The notes below the pieces were generated by a model, which was given only the letters and a program-made list of their open reading frames with translations, was not told where the DNA came from and ran no database searches. From the NCBI GenBank assembly GCA_036785705.1, contig JAWUZG010000056.1:6325001-6389000 (forward strand): a stretch of DNA of 64,000 nt, given 5' to 3'. Shown here piece after piece: positions 36,017 to 48,600 of the stretch. The DNA comes from Acanthornis magna. Lineage: Eukaryota; Chordata; Aves; Passeriformes; Acanthizidae. Each line of letters begins with the position of its first letter. Positions within the stretch are counted from its first letter, which is position 1. The position numbers and the translations under genes were made by a program.

Positions 36017-38522
36017 TTTCCTTCTCCTAAGAAGCTTCACGGTACTTTTGAAATAAACTGTAGAGTGAAGCTTAAAGAAACAGCAATACCTGTGAATCCA
36101 CTATGAGATACTTTGAGTGGCATCTTAAGAATGTAGGGTGTGAACAGACTATCAGAGCTTATCCTGCACATACATCCAGAAAATCCTGTGGCCAGAGAGA
36201 CAAAATTATAGATGCTTATGATGAGTGCCTGGTTTATGAAACTTATATGTGAAGGTATAAAATATCTCCTTTTAGAGATGCTAAATTAAAATGTTTACTA
36301 AGTTTTTAAAATGCATTAAAATTTGAAGTTGCAGATTTATATTAAGAACATCACATTCATTTGCTGTGACCCCACTAGAACAGGTCTACTGATTCCAAAG
36401 TATTTTGAGTCAAGCTTAGTATATATGTACAGCATGTGTTATGTGTAGGTATTTATTTGTATCCACTACTGTACGTTCCATATTGAGTTCTGTTTTAAAA
36501 GTGAATGTGAAGATTGCAGTTATATTAGGAAATGTCAGCTCTAGGACTGCAGAAAGAATGGTTGTGGCAATGCTTAACTCTTCCCTGCGCATGTATGTAT
36601 TGCACACCAATCTTTATGTGTATTAGCCCATATCCATTCATAATCAATACCATCACCTCATCAAACTCTTCTATACTTTTATATACACACATATGTTTAG
36701 CACTCTTAGAGGTATTTTAAAGATAAATGTGTCTCATTTTGGTTCTGACAGTCAGACCACAACAATACAATTGATAGATTTGGCTTCACATTTGAAATGT
36801 TAACCCATTATGAGGCAGGTCTTAGCAAACATGCCAACAAACAAAAAATAGGAGAATCTTACCACTTACTTTCCCTGTCTTCAAGGACTTCATCTTTCAG
36901 GCAGAAATCTACAGTGCTGCTTTTTATATTTCATTATTATTTGACTACTGCATCTTCAGTAAAGGCCATATCCTCCTTAAATTTCCCAAGCTTTTTTCCT
37001 TCAGTTGACAGACAGTTGCTAATCACATGTATAATACCCTGAGCAAATTTCAGGCCATAGGGGGATAGGATAGCTTCCTGCATATTTTACCCCCTTCCAT
37101 CCTTATTTTTTCCAGTTTATATGATAGTCTGCTTGCATTTGTGAAGGAATGCTATGGTGCATATTGTCTGTGTTTAGAAGAGGGATCATGTGAATGTTAA
37201 GCCTTTAAACATAAATGGTGAAGTTTAACTGAGGATTTCAAATTCACACATCCAAAGACAACATTTACTGCTCTCTCTGCCTGCTTTGAAGCTCTCAGAA
37301 AAGAATCTGCTGAGCGCACACAGTCAAATATTGTTTATACCAATCCTGAGCAGGTATTTTGCATTTGCCTGGCAGACAAGATAGGGCAGCATCTCTCCTC
37401 TGAATACTGTGCTGGGCTCTGCTGACGATGTCTCTTCTGGTGAGCACGGGGGTATCAGAATCTTTAGCCAGTATTTAGCAATGACATGAGAGCTCCAGGG
37501 AGATTCTTTTCAGAAGAATCATCCACTCCTGAAGCTGGATTCCAGGTTTTAAAGTTTTGGCATATGGATTTTAATCTCTGAGTTGCCTTAACAGAAAGCA
37601 AATTCCATAACTTCCTCTGCAAGGTCTGTTTGACTTTGCTGGAGGAAGAACGCTTGTTCAAAGCCAGCCCGGCAATTATCATTCATCACCCTGCCAGTCA
37701 CATGCAGATACCAAGGTACCTTCAACAAACCCTCTGTGTTGTAACCCCTGGGTTGGTTATTAGTGTTTCCCACAAAGTTTCAGTAGTCATAGGACATTTT
37801 TTGAACTTTATGGGATTTATATTAACTCATAGCAATCTTTGCAAGGTTGCCAGAAGGTGTAAAGAAACTAATGATTAACTAGATTCTTCTTAGTAATTTA
37901 GAAATAGTGATGAGTGCTAGTTCAAGTTGTTGCTACCAGTAGTGTATTGCCCACAATGCTTGACTCCTGATAAGAGGAAAGTCTTCTACACTCAACACAA
38001 TCTTACTTTTCTTTTTTCATATTTTAATGTGCAAAATACTTTTTTTTTATTGTATCTCTGATAAAATTAATTTTCAGCAGCTGCTGAAATATTTAAATCC
38101 TGCCAAAGACAGTCATCAGCTGTGGAGTCCTGTGTCTAAAGTAGACGTAGTAATGTCCACAAAAATTGTTGTAAACAAAACAATAATTATCTGTAATAAT
38201 GAAAAACTATTTTACTTTGTATCTGGGACCATATAAATTCATTTCAGGAGCAGTTATTAAGCTGTCATAACAGGTAGGTAAGTTGCCTTAAACTGTAGAT
38301 TTAGTCTTATTTTGGACCATGAAGAGAAGTTGAAAAACATTTAGATTTTGTTCAAACACTGTCTTGTGTACAATTCAGGAAAAAGTACCTATCTGATAAC
38401 AGCAGTAGCACGTGCACCTTTCCCAGAGAAGGCTGTTTACTTAAGGCCTGAAGCAAGGGTCAGTTTTGAGGAAAAGTTGACAAGAACAATTTCTTACTTA
38501 CATTTACTAGCAGACAAAGCAC

Positions 38523-38537
38523 AATAATAATAATAAT
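38523..38537. repeat. (AAT)5 microsatellite
   Basis: There are five consecutive AAT units. The run is short, and no functional context is visible. Confidence 0.85.
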
Positions 38538-41406
38538 GATGGGTGGTTGCATTCCAAGCATTTCACTCACCTAAAACACCACAGAGCAATTTATATGTAT
38601 TTGTTTTTTGCTCTCACCACAATATTACACAGCTAGCTGGGATTTCAAAAGAACCCCAAGAAATAAAGCATTCAGTTTTCAGAAAAAGCTACTGAATTGC
38701 TTGAACTATGCTCATTCATCCACAGAAATGCTGGTTTTTTTCTGAAGCCCTGTGCTTAGGAGTGGGAGGACCACACTCCTGACACTTCCTTGCATCACTC
38801 CTCTCTCTGCAATATTGTCACATGTATGGGGCACTTTATGGAACTATAAATGGGATTCCTTTTTCCTTCTTACTTAGAAAGGCTCTGACAATCCTTTAGA
38901 ACCATTTTGCTCTTTAACCCATCTCACTCCTCCTCTTTTCCCAAGATCTGAGCCTTTGTGTTCTTCTGCCTTTTGCAGCTTTCATTTAGCTGAGGATGTC
39001 TGAGGGATATCCTAGGTTCTTTCCCCTCTGCTCACCAAGAGATATCAACACAGAGCTGACTGCTCCCTTGAAGATTCATTGCTGGCCGGAGAGTGATTTT
39101 CCTCTGATAGCTGGCCCTGATCAGTACATGGTACTGGGAACAAACACTTTGTCCTTATCCATTCACTCTCTCTGTTTCCTGTTCATTCTGAACTACAAAT
39201 TCAAGAGGTGAGTGTTTCCCAGTCAGCTTTTTCATGGATATTCAAAATAGCTGCCAAATAAAATGAACTTTTATTTAGCTCTAGAAAATCTGTTCATAAG
39301 TGCTTTGGGTGGAAGCAAAGTATTTTTCACTTGCTTGTAGACCTCTCTAATCAGGATTACATACTCATCCAAAACACTGAAGTACCATCATTGCAGGATC
39401 TGGCATTACTGCATTTTTCTGCTGTATGTTCTAAAGAAGACAGTTCTACATCCTAAGCTTTGACCTTTATCCTGTAGCTGGACAAGCAGCCCTGAAGGGT
39501 AGTTGGAAGGAACAAAGATTGAGCTCCCTAACTCATTTCTTGTCCCATTAAGGCAGAAATATGCAGGATTTTAATGTACTTTGTACAGTGTATGTTTTTG
39601 TCCCACATTAGATGTTAAAATCTTTCCATGGATTAAACGTTTTTGTATGGCAAGATCCTGTGTCCATCTGACTCACCCTCCAGTTTTGAGCTGTGGGTCA
39701 GTTTTTCCATTATGCCTTCTGAAAGATGGAGGTATCAGTTGAGAAAACCAGAGCATGCAGTTTCCTGTAATCATCTATACCATCATCTGTGCTGGATCAT
39801 GGCAGCAGCTGATCAATAGAGGAGTATTTAAATATGTTAGAGCCTGAATCTGATATTCTACATGTTTAACTGCATAAACAGATCAATGGGATGGGATTGA
39901 TCTCCATTGATATTTGGCAGTTTTCAAATACAATTAAACCACATTTGGAGTACTGAAAGCACTTGAAATAAACAACTGGGCACTATTTATAATTTAAAGA
40001 GCTACTCAAAAAATTTAATAGATCAAGTGGTTGTTTCAACAATGCCAGTGTCAAGGGAAAACTTGAAATCCATGTGCTGTATATAAATAGCAAACTGAAA
40101 TTGATGGCAAACTGAAATTCAATGTGTTCTTTAGCACATATTACTATATACAAATATTTCAGTATTTATGAGATAAGGATATGCAATTAAATTGTCATTA
40201 ACAGATATAGATGAATGATTATGCCTGAGCAGAACTTGGGGTTGGAATTATTGGACATGCTGTTGATAAAATGGCAACCTTACCTTTCTCACATCCATAA
40301 AACAGTGGAATTCAAGAGTTACCCAGCCAGTTTTTGGTTTTGCTGATCCCTGTTTTCTATATTCTCACTGTGTTTGCCAGGGTTCCAGCAATTCCCTGTA
40401 CTCCCTGTGTGCTGACTCCTGGCATCTCTATTTCTCCTTCTGAGAGCCTGGCACCAGCAGGTGTTTCGGCTACCATCAAAAGCTATTTGCTCAAGTAGTG
40501 ACAATCTAGGAATGTCCTTGGGTTACCTTTGAGGGTAATGTCATTGTCACCACAAAGGCATATCAGATAGCTAAAGGCTGCTCAGAGTGTTTGATTCACT
40601 GACTTGCACAATAAATAGATACTGGTGGTCATTAAAGAACCAGTGCCCACAAGCTTCAAGACTGGCCACTTCAAGAGAACCACACCAAAGCTGACCAGAA
40701 TGGTCATTTTGGGAAATGAGATTTATTTACCATCCTGGTCTCCCTCTGGACAGTTTTACACAGCAACACAGGTACAGTTATAATGAAACTTACTGAGGGA
40801 GCTGAGGTCCTAGTCCAGAATATACAAGATGATTAGGAGGGTTACTTTCTAGAGAATTCTTTGCAAAGAAAGGCTTATGGTTCAAATCAATTTGAAATAC
40901 ATAAAGGAAACATGGATCTTTAAGACTATCCTCAGCTATAAACTCAGAGCACTGTTGTAAACCCCAGGTTCTGTAAAGACATAGACTTGATTCATTACAA
41001 GGACACTGAATGTCAGCTCAGCAGTACATTTACCAGACAACTCCAGTGTGGGCATGGGGAAATGTAATTTTGCACTTTTACTGACAACATTCTAAAACAC
41101 AGCTAAGCAGTATCAATGTGTTTTTCCTTCACAGGCATTTTGAAAATAATCTCCTATGTTTGTACTGAGGTCCTCATCCTGAAAAGTTAGGAAAATGATT
41201 TCCACATGTACCATTTGCTTAATCCAACTCCAGTGTAAAAAAACAAGGCTTTACTGGTGATATGGATTGTGAAGAGGAAAATATAGCAAGTTCCTTTTGC
41301 ACAGGAAGAACTGGTTTAACAGCATGAAGACAGTAGGGCTATTATGGCTATCAGAGTCGGGTCACTGCAATCCCTGACTCCTCAAACCTTCCCAAACTCC
41401 TCCCAG

Positions 41407-41535
41407 CTTCTGGAGGGCCTGAATGTGCACAGGAGTGTGTGCCCTTCTACTGAAAGTGCACATGTACCATTCCCAAGGGAACTGCTTTTTCTGTTAGTGA
41501 TATCAGCAATAATTTCACCTGAGAGGCTGTTGCAG
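41407..41535 (+). other. Candidate internal exon (129 bp, phase 0-0)
   Basis: The segment lies between a pyrimidine-rich acceptor ('ccttcccaaactcctcccag', AG at 41405-41406) and the donor 'ttgcag|gtgaga' (GT at 41536-41537). It is exactly 43 codons in phase 0-0 and open throughout. The peptide contains 'LLEGLNVHRSVCPSTESAHV' and then a hydrophobic run 'LLFLLVISAII'. No known domain is recognised. Splice consensus and a symmetric open frame are what is seen, and a real exon is inference. Pseudo-exons of this kind occur by chance. Confidence 0.18.
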
Positions 41536-44185
41536 GTGAGATTCAGAGGTTATATTCAATATTCAACTCTGCATTGTTCCAATGGCCATGGTACATTCTG
41601 CTACGAGTCTGTGCTACACAAAGCAGCACAGTGAAAACTGTACAGCAGAAATACTTTGGCATTTTACCTGAAGAGACATGGTGATGACTTATAGCACACC
41701 CTGTACAATATTTCTTCTCTGTGCTTTATCTGGACCAATAAATGCTTATGCTTCTGGATGCAGGAAGAGCTGTTTGTTCTCCTCAGCTGACAACCCATTA
41801 AAAAGAAAATAAAGTAAACATATCAGAATTAGTCCCCTAAAGCTTCCATCAAGCCTTCTGCCACGAGCACTTTGCTGCTGTTTTTGTTTTTTTCCATTGC
41901 CAGCTTTTGGCACTCAGGGGCAATCTATCTTTGGGAGAGAGAATAGAATCGCTCTCCTTCCCCAGGATGTATGATCCAAGAGCTAAAAATAGAGGCTATC
42001 CAGAACAATATCAGAGGGCTGCATAACAAATTAGTAGCCAAAATTGTTGAAGAAATCTTCTTCAGGTGTCAAGCAGTAAAATACCCTTAAAAAAATAAAA
42101 AACCTTACAGGAAGCAATTATGAGATAGCTAATTAAAAGTTATTTCCTTACCCCTTGCAGCAGTTTAAATACTGAACTTGTGGCAGTTTCTTTGAGGAAA
42201 TACCTGAATTGTGACTATATTTCATAAAAATAGCAATCAAGTTTTCTTGTTCACCATCAGAAGGTAAAGAAGAAAGAAGCATCACCAGGACAAAAAAAAT
42301 CCACAAGGTGCCATTTCACCTGAATTTTTCTGTAAGGACTGTCAAGCACTGGGCTTTAGGACCTACTGGAAATGCAAACTTTAACAGCTTTCAGGCAAGC
42401 CCTTGTTTTCAGCTGATCATTACCAGTTCTGACCTTTTAAATCTTCTGCTGCTAAGGGAGAATCTGGTCTTTACAGAAAAGCTGTTCTGTATTCCATTCA
42501 TAGACAATGGAGAACTTAACTATATTTACTGGTATTTAACATATGAAGCATATTTACCTGGAAGGTAGATGAAATCTCCTGCATTTAAGATCAAATCAAT
42601 TTGAATTTAAGGTCACATTTGCAGAAGTCAATGCTCCGTAAAATCAAAGAAGAGCTTAATTCAACTATTTTTCTCTGTCAATCAACTGCGTGGTTTCACA
42701 CAGTGGAGGTGTACGTGCCTTCCTCCCGGAAGGAATCCTTGCACATACAAACATTCAGACATGAAACTTCAGCAGGACTTGGATCTTACTCACCTGAGTG
42801 AAGCTGGGAGTGTTCAGGTCCAAGACAAACTTCCTGTTCTTAATTCTTACTCCCACAAATAGTCTCAGTCACACTGATAAGACTCCTCGCACAGGTATCT
42901 TACTTGCATAAAGGGAGGCTCTCAGGACCAAACCTCTTTTCTTCAGATGAGATGTATCCAATTTGGAACATCTAATTCATGTGCTTCCAGGACTAAATGG
43001 AGAAAATAGGCTGATGTGATTTCAAGGTGAAAGCGTGTGTATCTTCATTCATAAGCAACTGCTGCTACTTCAAAGGAGAAGAGATTTGCAGGAATCAATG
43101 ATCTGCAATATCTTTTTGCTTAAAGTGTAATTGCCATCTAAGAGCAATGAGGGATTTTGCTACTGCAGAGGTCTGGGAAACACAAGCCCAAAATACAACT
43201 TTCTGGTTGGGAGATTTCTAATATTGGAACATTGTCTTTGAATGCTACTAACCCACAGCCTTTTCCCCTGGAAATTTAAACAGTGGAGAAGAGAATAGGA
43301 GCTGCCGTTGATTTTTCCTTCTACTTTCCCTGAGAATGTGTGATACAGCAGGTCTGAAAATGGCATTTATGTTGCTAATAAAAATATTTTTGTCCTTATT
43401 TTTAAATTAAAATATTGATTACTTAGCCTTTATGAAATAATGAATAGACATAGTCAAAGTGCAGTGAAAAAAAAAGGCAGTATTAATTGCTCCCTTGTGG
43501 CATAAAAGAAGATTTTATTTCATTTTTTAACATAATGGAAACAACAGCGGAAAAATAGTGCAAAAAAAGTGGTGGAAATTCAGAAATGCTTATTTAATGG
43601 ATTTTTAATTGACATTATTCACAGTCCACCTGGGATGGTCAATTGAAATACATCTAGCAGCATTTTGTGTTCTGATGAAAATCTGTCAGCTATTTAGCAG
43701 ATGAGTTTGAATGATAAAATAGAGCAGGGAAAAAACACTATTATCACGAGCCCATTACTAACAGATTTCAGGAAAAGTTAACAGAAATATCTTTCTGGTT
43801 GCTGTTATTTAGATCTTAGGTAAACACATGGCAAACTGTAAAAGTCTCTTTATATTTCATGTTGCTTAGCTGTTGTGGTTTTTAACTAGATAAAATAACT
43901 TTTTGTATAAGGGAAACCGCTGTTTGAACGTCTTTTGGTAAGGTGTCTTGATAAACATTTTTGAAAACCAATGATATCTTCAAATAATATTTGGAGGAAG
44001 GAAGGAAATGAGAAATTTTGAAAGGAAAGGGGGAGGTATTTTTTTTTTCTGTATGATATGTATTTGTAAGCATTTCCAAGCCAAGCCTTCTTCATTCTTG
44101 GGTGTGCCATATCTTTTGGAAAAATAAGGATTCCACTTCTATTTACAATAGCCATTCCTAAGTTAGCATTCATAAGAAATCTTCT

Positions 44186-44400
44186 CTCATATTACTGAGC
44201 TGACAATCCACTCTTCGCTCATCTGTGGCTGCTGGGATTTGAATCTCTACTTCCATGCAGACTCTCAAGACAAATTCACCCCTGATGTAAATGTGCTCAG
44301 TTCCATTGAAGGCAGATGAGTTGCTTTCTCTTGCACCAAGGCTTAATTTGATCCTCGATGTTCAGATCACTAAGCTATCCCCTCTGGCCTAGCAATTCTC
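44186..44400 (-). mobile_element. Probable ancient tRNA-derived SINE relic
   Basis: Read on the minus strand, the block starts near 44395 with 'ggccagaggggatagcttag' and 'tgatctgaacatcgaggatc'. This resembles a tRNA-type A box (TRGCNNAGY...) with a degenerate second half. Further on comes 'cttcaatggaactgagcaca', then 'tttacatcaggggtgaattt', wording I associate with old sauropsid or amniote repeats. Near 44236-44247 the minus strand also has 'gattcaaatccc', which looks like a B box, although it is too far away for one tRNA-sized promoter. The family cannot be named without a library search, and no target-site duplication is visible. It could be a chance match in part, but several words agree in order. 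Confidence 0.4.
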
Positions 44401-45402
44401 CAGTTGAAAGATTGCCTTCTGACTGTAAATGCCAATAGTCTTTCCACTCGAAGCTGAAGAAGTAGTAAGTGCATGTAAGGGTTTCATGAAGTGCTACATG
44501 TGTGAAGAGACAGCCCATTGCATCCTGGAAGCATCTCTTACCCTTCAAATGAAGAAAAGGAAGTCTGAGTGAATAAAAGATTACTGTATTTTTGTGACTG
44601 CTACATCAAAACCAAAAGAGTTTGGGCCTTTAGAGATGAGGAGGATCATTGTAACTTGTTTCCCTGCAGGACTCAGTGAGCTCTGAATCAACAGAGCTTG
44701 TAACCCTCTGATGTACAGATCGACCTGAGGGGGAAGAGAGAAAGAAGGATGTAATTGTGGCAATTAATCTGGAAAGGCATCTGAGAGAACAATGTCTTTA
44801 AAGAAAGCCTGGGTCTTGGTAAGATTGGAGTAAATCTAGAGCAATGTCACTGAAATTAAAATATCATCCTGTACTTGCTGGTTATAATCTGGATCAGAAT
44901 TTGGCCTGGAATTGATTACTTATCCTGGACTAGCATCTCTCAAAGGAGAATATCAATGGTTGTAATTGATATCAAATATAAAAATAAAATAGCAAATATT
45001 TTCAATTCCATAATTAGAAAACCCAGTGAATTTACAATGTTGTTTCGCTGCTTTTGCATTTTGTTACAAACCCTGCAATATATTTTGAACAGGGATTTTG
45101 TGTTGTGCTTATCAGGAAGGGAACAGAGTTGGTATCAGAGTTGGTAATGTTACAGGTCTAGTAATAAGTTTATTGTAAGACCTCTTATATTCTACAGAGG
45201 AGTCAGGACATCAGGAAGCCTAGTAACATCTTGCCAAAGCAGAAAGGAGATAATGAGCCATCGATAATTTTGATGTATTTTACATTAAAATATTAGCAAA
45301 TCTGGGAAAGAAATGTAGAGCAGAAGTACATTCTCCCTCCTGAGAAATGGGGGCATCTGAGTCCTAGGGAGATCTACAGCTGGAAGTAGTAGAAGCTCTC
45401 AC

Positions 45403-45600
45403 ATGCTGTTCCCTTTGGCCATGTCCCCTGTCCTACTGATGCAGAAGCGGACCCAAGCTCTTTGGGGGCTCCTGCCGCAGGAGGGGCTACGAGCCAAGGA
45501 GAGACGTGCAGAATCCAGCCTTTGTGTGTACCTACACACCGAGGAGCACGAGCAGCGGCCTCTCATCCTTCTAGTCCCACTTCCTGATGCAGGATTTACT
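45403..45600. other. CpG-rich islet of unknown nature
   Basis: In about 125 bp (45445-45570) there are at least seven CpG dinucleotides, whereas CpG is rare in the rest of the window. The patch is also clearly GC-richer. Both strands are open for 76 codons across it (plus 45403-45633, minus 45399-45629). The plus frame is preceded by an acceptor-like 'tcctactgatgcag', but no good donor follows. A perfect 7-bp-stem inverted repeat (ctcctgc c gcaggag) sits at 45469-45483. It is far too small for a standard CpG-island promoter. It may be an exon, a relic of a retroposed or GC-rich element, or a conserved regulatory piece. Confidence 0.5.
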
Positions 45601-48600
45601 GGACATGTTGGAAGACACACTGTTAACACATAATTTAAATAATCCCTGATTAACTAGTGAAATTATAATTTTAGGAAGTATTGAGTGAGTTGGAAAGTGT
45701 GGAGTTCCACTGAAACATAATATTGATTTGATGCATTTTAATTTGTTAGAGATTGGACCTAGCAATTCTGTTCACCTATTTACTCTTCCCAAGTTATTTA
45801 TTATTGACTAGAAACAGGTCTGGATGAGAGCTGTTAATACAAAAGTGCCAGGATCTGCCCAGACCTGAACAGGGGAATGGATCGTTGGAGGTGAACCTAA
45901 GACACATCTGAGTTGTAGTCAAGGCTGTTTAGTTCCATGTTTTCCAAGCCGCTCCATTCCCTAGCTTGCACATTGCTGTCTCTTGGAATAGCCTCCACAT
46001 GTATAATTACTAATGTAAATGTAAACTGTAGTCAGAACACACTGTCTTACCCTGAGCCCCAAGACACTTCCAACTCTCTGGCAGCAGTGATAGCCATTGA
46101 TGGAAATGTTAGAAAAAGAAGGCAGAGCAACTAGCTTCTTTTTTTTTTCACTTATTTTGAAATGATAGTAAGCTTTTCAGTCAGAGATTATGCTATTTGG
46201 TGCAGAGAAAAGGTTTGTGAATCCTAGCTATTTGACTACCTTGCATGACCACTTGCATGGGTTCAATTTCTTCGTGGGTAAGGGTTTTAACACAAAGTGC
46301 TATAATCAAAATTTTCCCTTCTCAGCACTGAGGATTAGTCCAACTGTCCAAATCAGAGCCTGCTGGAATGGTTCAGGTCTTTTAGACTCAGTGGCTGCTG
46401 CCATTGTTTCTCTGATACTGCCAGACACAATGAGACATTAGGTCTGGATTTTAATCTACCTCTTTTCTTAGGAAAATGCAGTTGGGAGATTTAAAATCTG
46501 GCCCTGTAACTTCTGTTTCACATGAGCAATCTCACTGCAGATTAAAGACTAATCATAGAAGGATTGGGAGGATTGGGCCCTTTGATTTCTCTTCATGTTA
46601 AGGCTCCTTTATCTGGATCATCCAGTTGATTATCCTTCTCCATCTTTTGCATATGGCTTTAGAAGTAATTAGAAGGAAATAAGATTTTCTGACTTTAACT
46701 TAATCAGTAACATGTGTACTTTGAAAAGTTACATTTTTACATGACAGAGAATGCATCATCCAAAAGCAAATATCTCCAAGGTATTTGGACTTGCTTCTAA
46801 CTGACAGCCTGACGTTATCACAACTGTGTGGCTGCTCTTTGTTCTGACTCACAGACACTGTGAATGTTTGATAAATGTTACCTTTTTAATTCTTGATAAC
46901 ATTATGAAAATGTTAAGAAATGTTACAGCAGATAACCTTCCTAGACCAAACAGCAGCATTAACCATGTGAAGTTAATAACTGACTACGAGACATTTACTT
47001 AATTTACCTTTTAAAAAAGTTTTGCTCACACTGCTCAAACTTTCCCTTCATTTTTATCTCCTTTTCTCCAAGGCCACAGATAAGATTTTTCTCTTACTTA
47101 CTTGCAGGTCAGCTTTCCATGACACTCAGGTCTGCCTACAACCAAAACCAAATATTTATGGGTATGTGGGTATGAAACACCATAATGATAAATGTATGAT
47201 AATACACCAGAATGAAAGATTTCAAGACAACAATGTTTACTGTCTGAGCTGGACATTTACTTAGTCTGTGTAGACAGGAGCAGGTACTTTGATATAAATC
47301 AGATGAAGTGTTTTTGAATGAATAAGTCTATACTGTGAAGTATGACTTCAGGGATCAGGACATACGGGCACACAGGTGTCATTTTGCAATGAAAGCTGCT
47401 AATGCTTTCTGTGCATGTCTAAAAACACTTTGTTTCAAGGTTGTGCTTCTGAGGATATAGCTCTGCAGGTTTCTTTTAAAGAATGAAGTGCTAAATAATG
47501 GATTAAAGGCTAAAAAAGGATTTGAAAGGTCTTCACCGTATTTTTAGCACATTTCAGTTATACTTTTTACTCCTTAGACACACACTTCCAGACTGTATTT
47601 AAATTTGAAGCATGTCATGACATTGCATATTCTTAGAATGATCAGATAGGCTCGGAAGATTTAATGTTTAACCTTCATCTATTATTACACAGAGCTCCTC
47701 GCCTAAGTAAGCAGATGCTTGATTTTAAGCATTTTAGGAGTCACACTAGTTTTATTCTTAAACATTTTGCCAAACCAAGGACACAGTGGACTTCTATGAA
47801 ATTCACAATAAGTCCTTCAAAAATACAAGTATATGCGTTGTTTTATGCAATTTAGAGAAGAATGTAGCTACTAGAGTATTTAAATTAGATGCTTTTGCTC
47901 CCTGAAAACCAAGTAGAAAGTCTCTTCCTCACTTTTGTCATTAATAAGAACGCAAAGCAGGTCCTTTCTACCTGCACAGGAATTCTCTACCACTGACAGG
48001 AATTCTCATGGGAATCTGGCAGTCAGAGCACAGGATCCACTTGCGTTGAGTGTGAATGGAAGCTTCTCCGAAAGAAAATATTGACAAAGGTATGTCAGGA
48101 AAAGGTATACTTTAAAGTGACCACAACCTGGTACTGTCATTTCTTTTCATATCCTGATATATAATCATGCCAGTTTACACCACCATACATACCATGCGAT
48201 TTGGGACATATTTGGAGAGGGTAGTGTGAGGGCATGGGTCAAGCACAACCAAGGAAAATCACTCATTATTCATCTCTGCACTATACCAAATTGCTTAACT
48301 GGTGCTAAAAACCTAGAGGCCTCATTCGATGATCTGATGTCACTGATTTTGCTCTTGGATCCCACAAAACTCCTAGGAATGCATAACCTACTAGATTTTC
48401 AAAGGTAAAAACCGGTTCTATCCAGCTGTGGATGTTAAGGCAACTGGTTAATAAGAATGATCTTTCAGGATTTAGCAGGAGGAACAGTAACAAAGTCCAA
48501 AATCATCAGTAAAAACTATGGGAGATGGATTAGCCCTGATTTTCTTTTTTGTTCCTTTTCTGTCTTAAGACAAACCTTATTGCATTAATCTTTCAGCTTG

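Larger units (their letters stand above)
34480..44185. other. Non-coding unique DNA
   Basis: No gene is recognised. Contents noted are a two-copy 30-bp tandem (35961-36016), an AAT trinucleotide run (38523-38537), a weak exon candidate (41407-41535), and a run of low-divergence-looking AT-rich DNA at about 43380-43830. A stretch at 38979-39207 has good splice-like borders but is closed by stops in all three frames. Confidence 0.65.

Noticed and set aside
38979..39207. Candidate exon with acceptor 'ccttttgcag' and donor 'caagag|gtgagt'
   Set aside because: All three frames are stopped within the first 25 bp or so after the acceptor. Only a non-coding or first exon starting at 38996 would be possible, and there is no promoter evidence.
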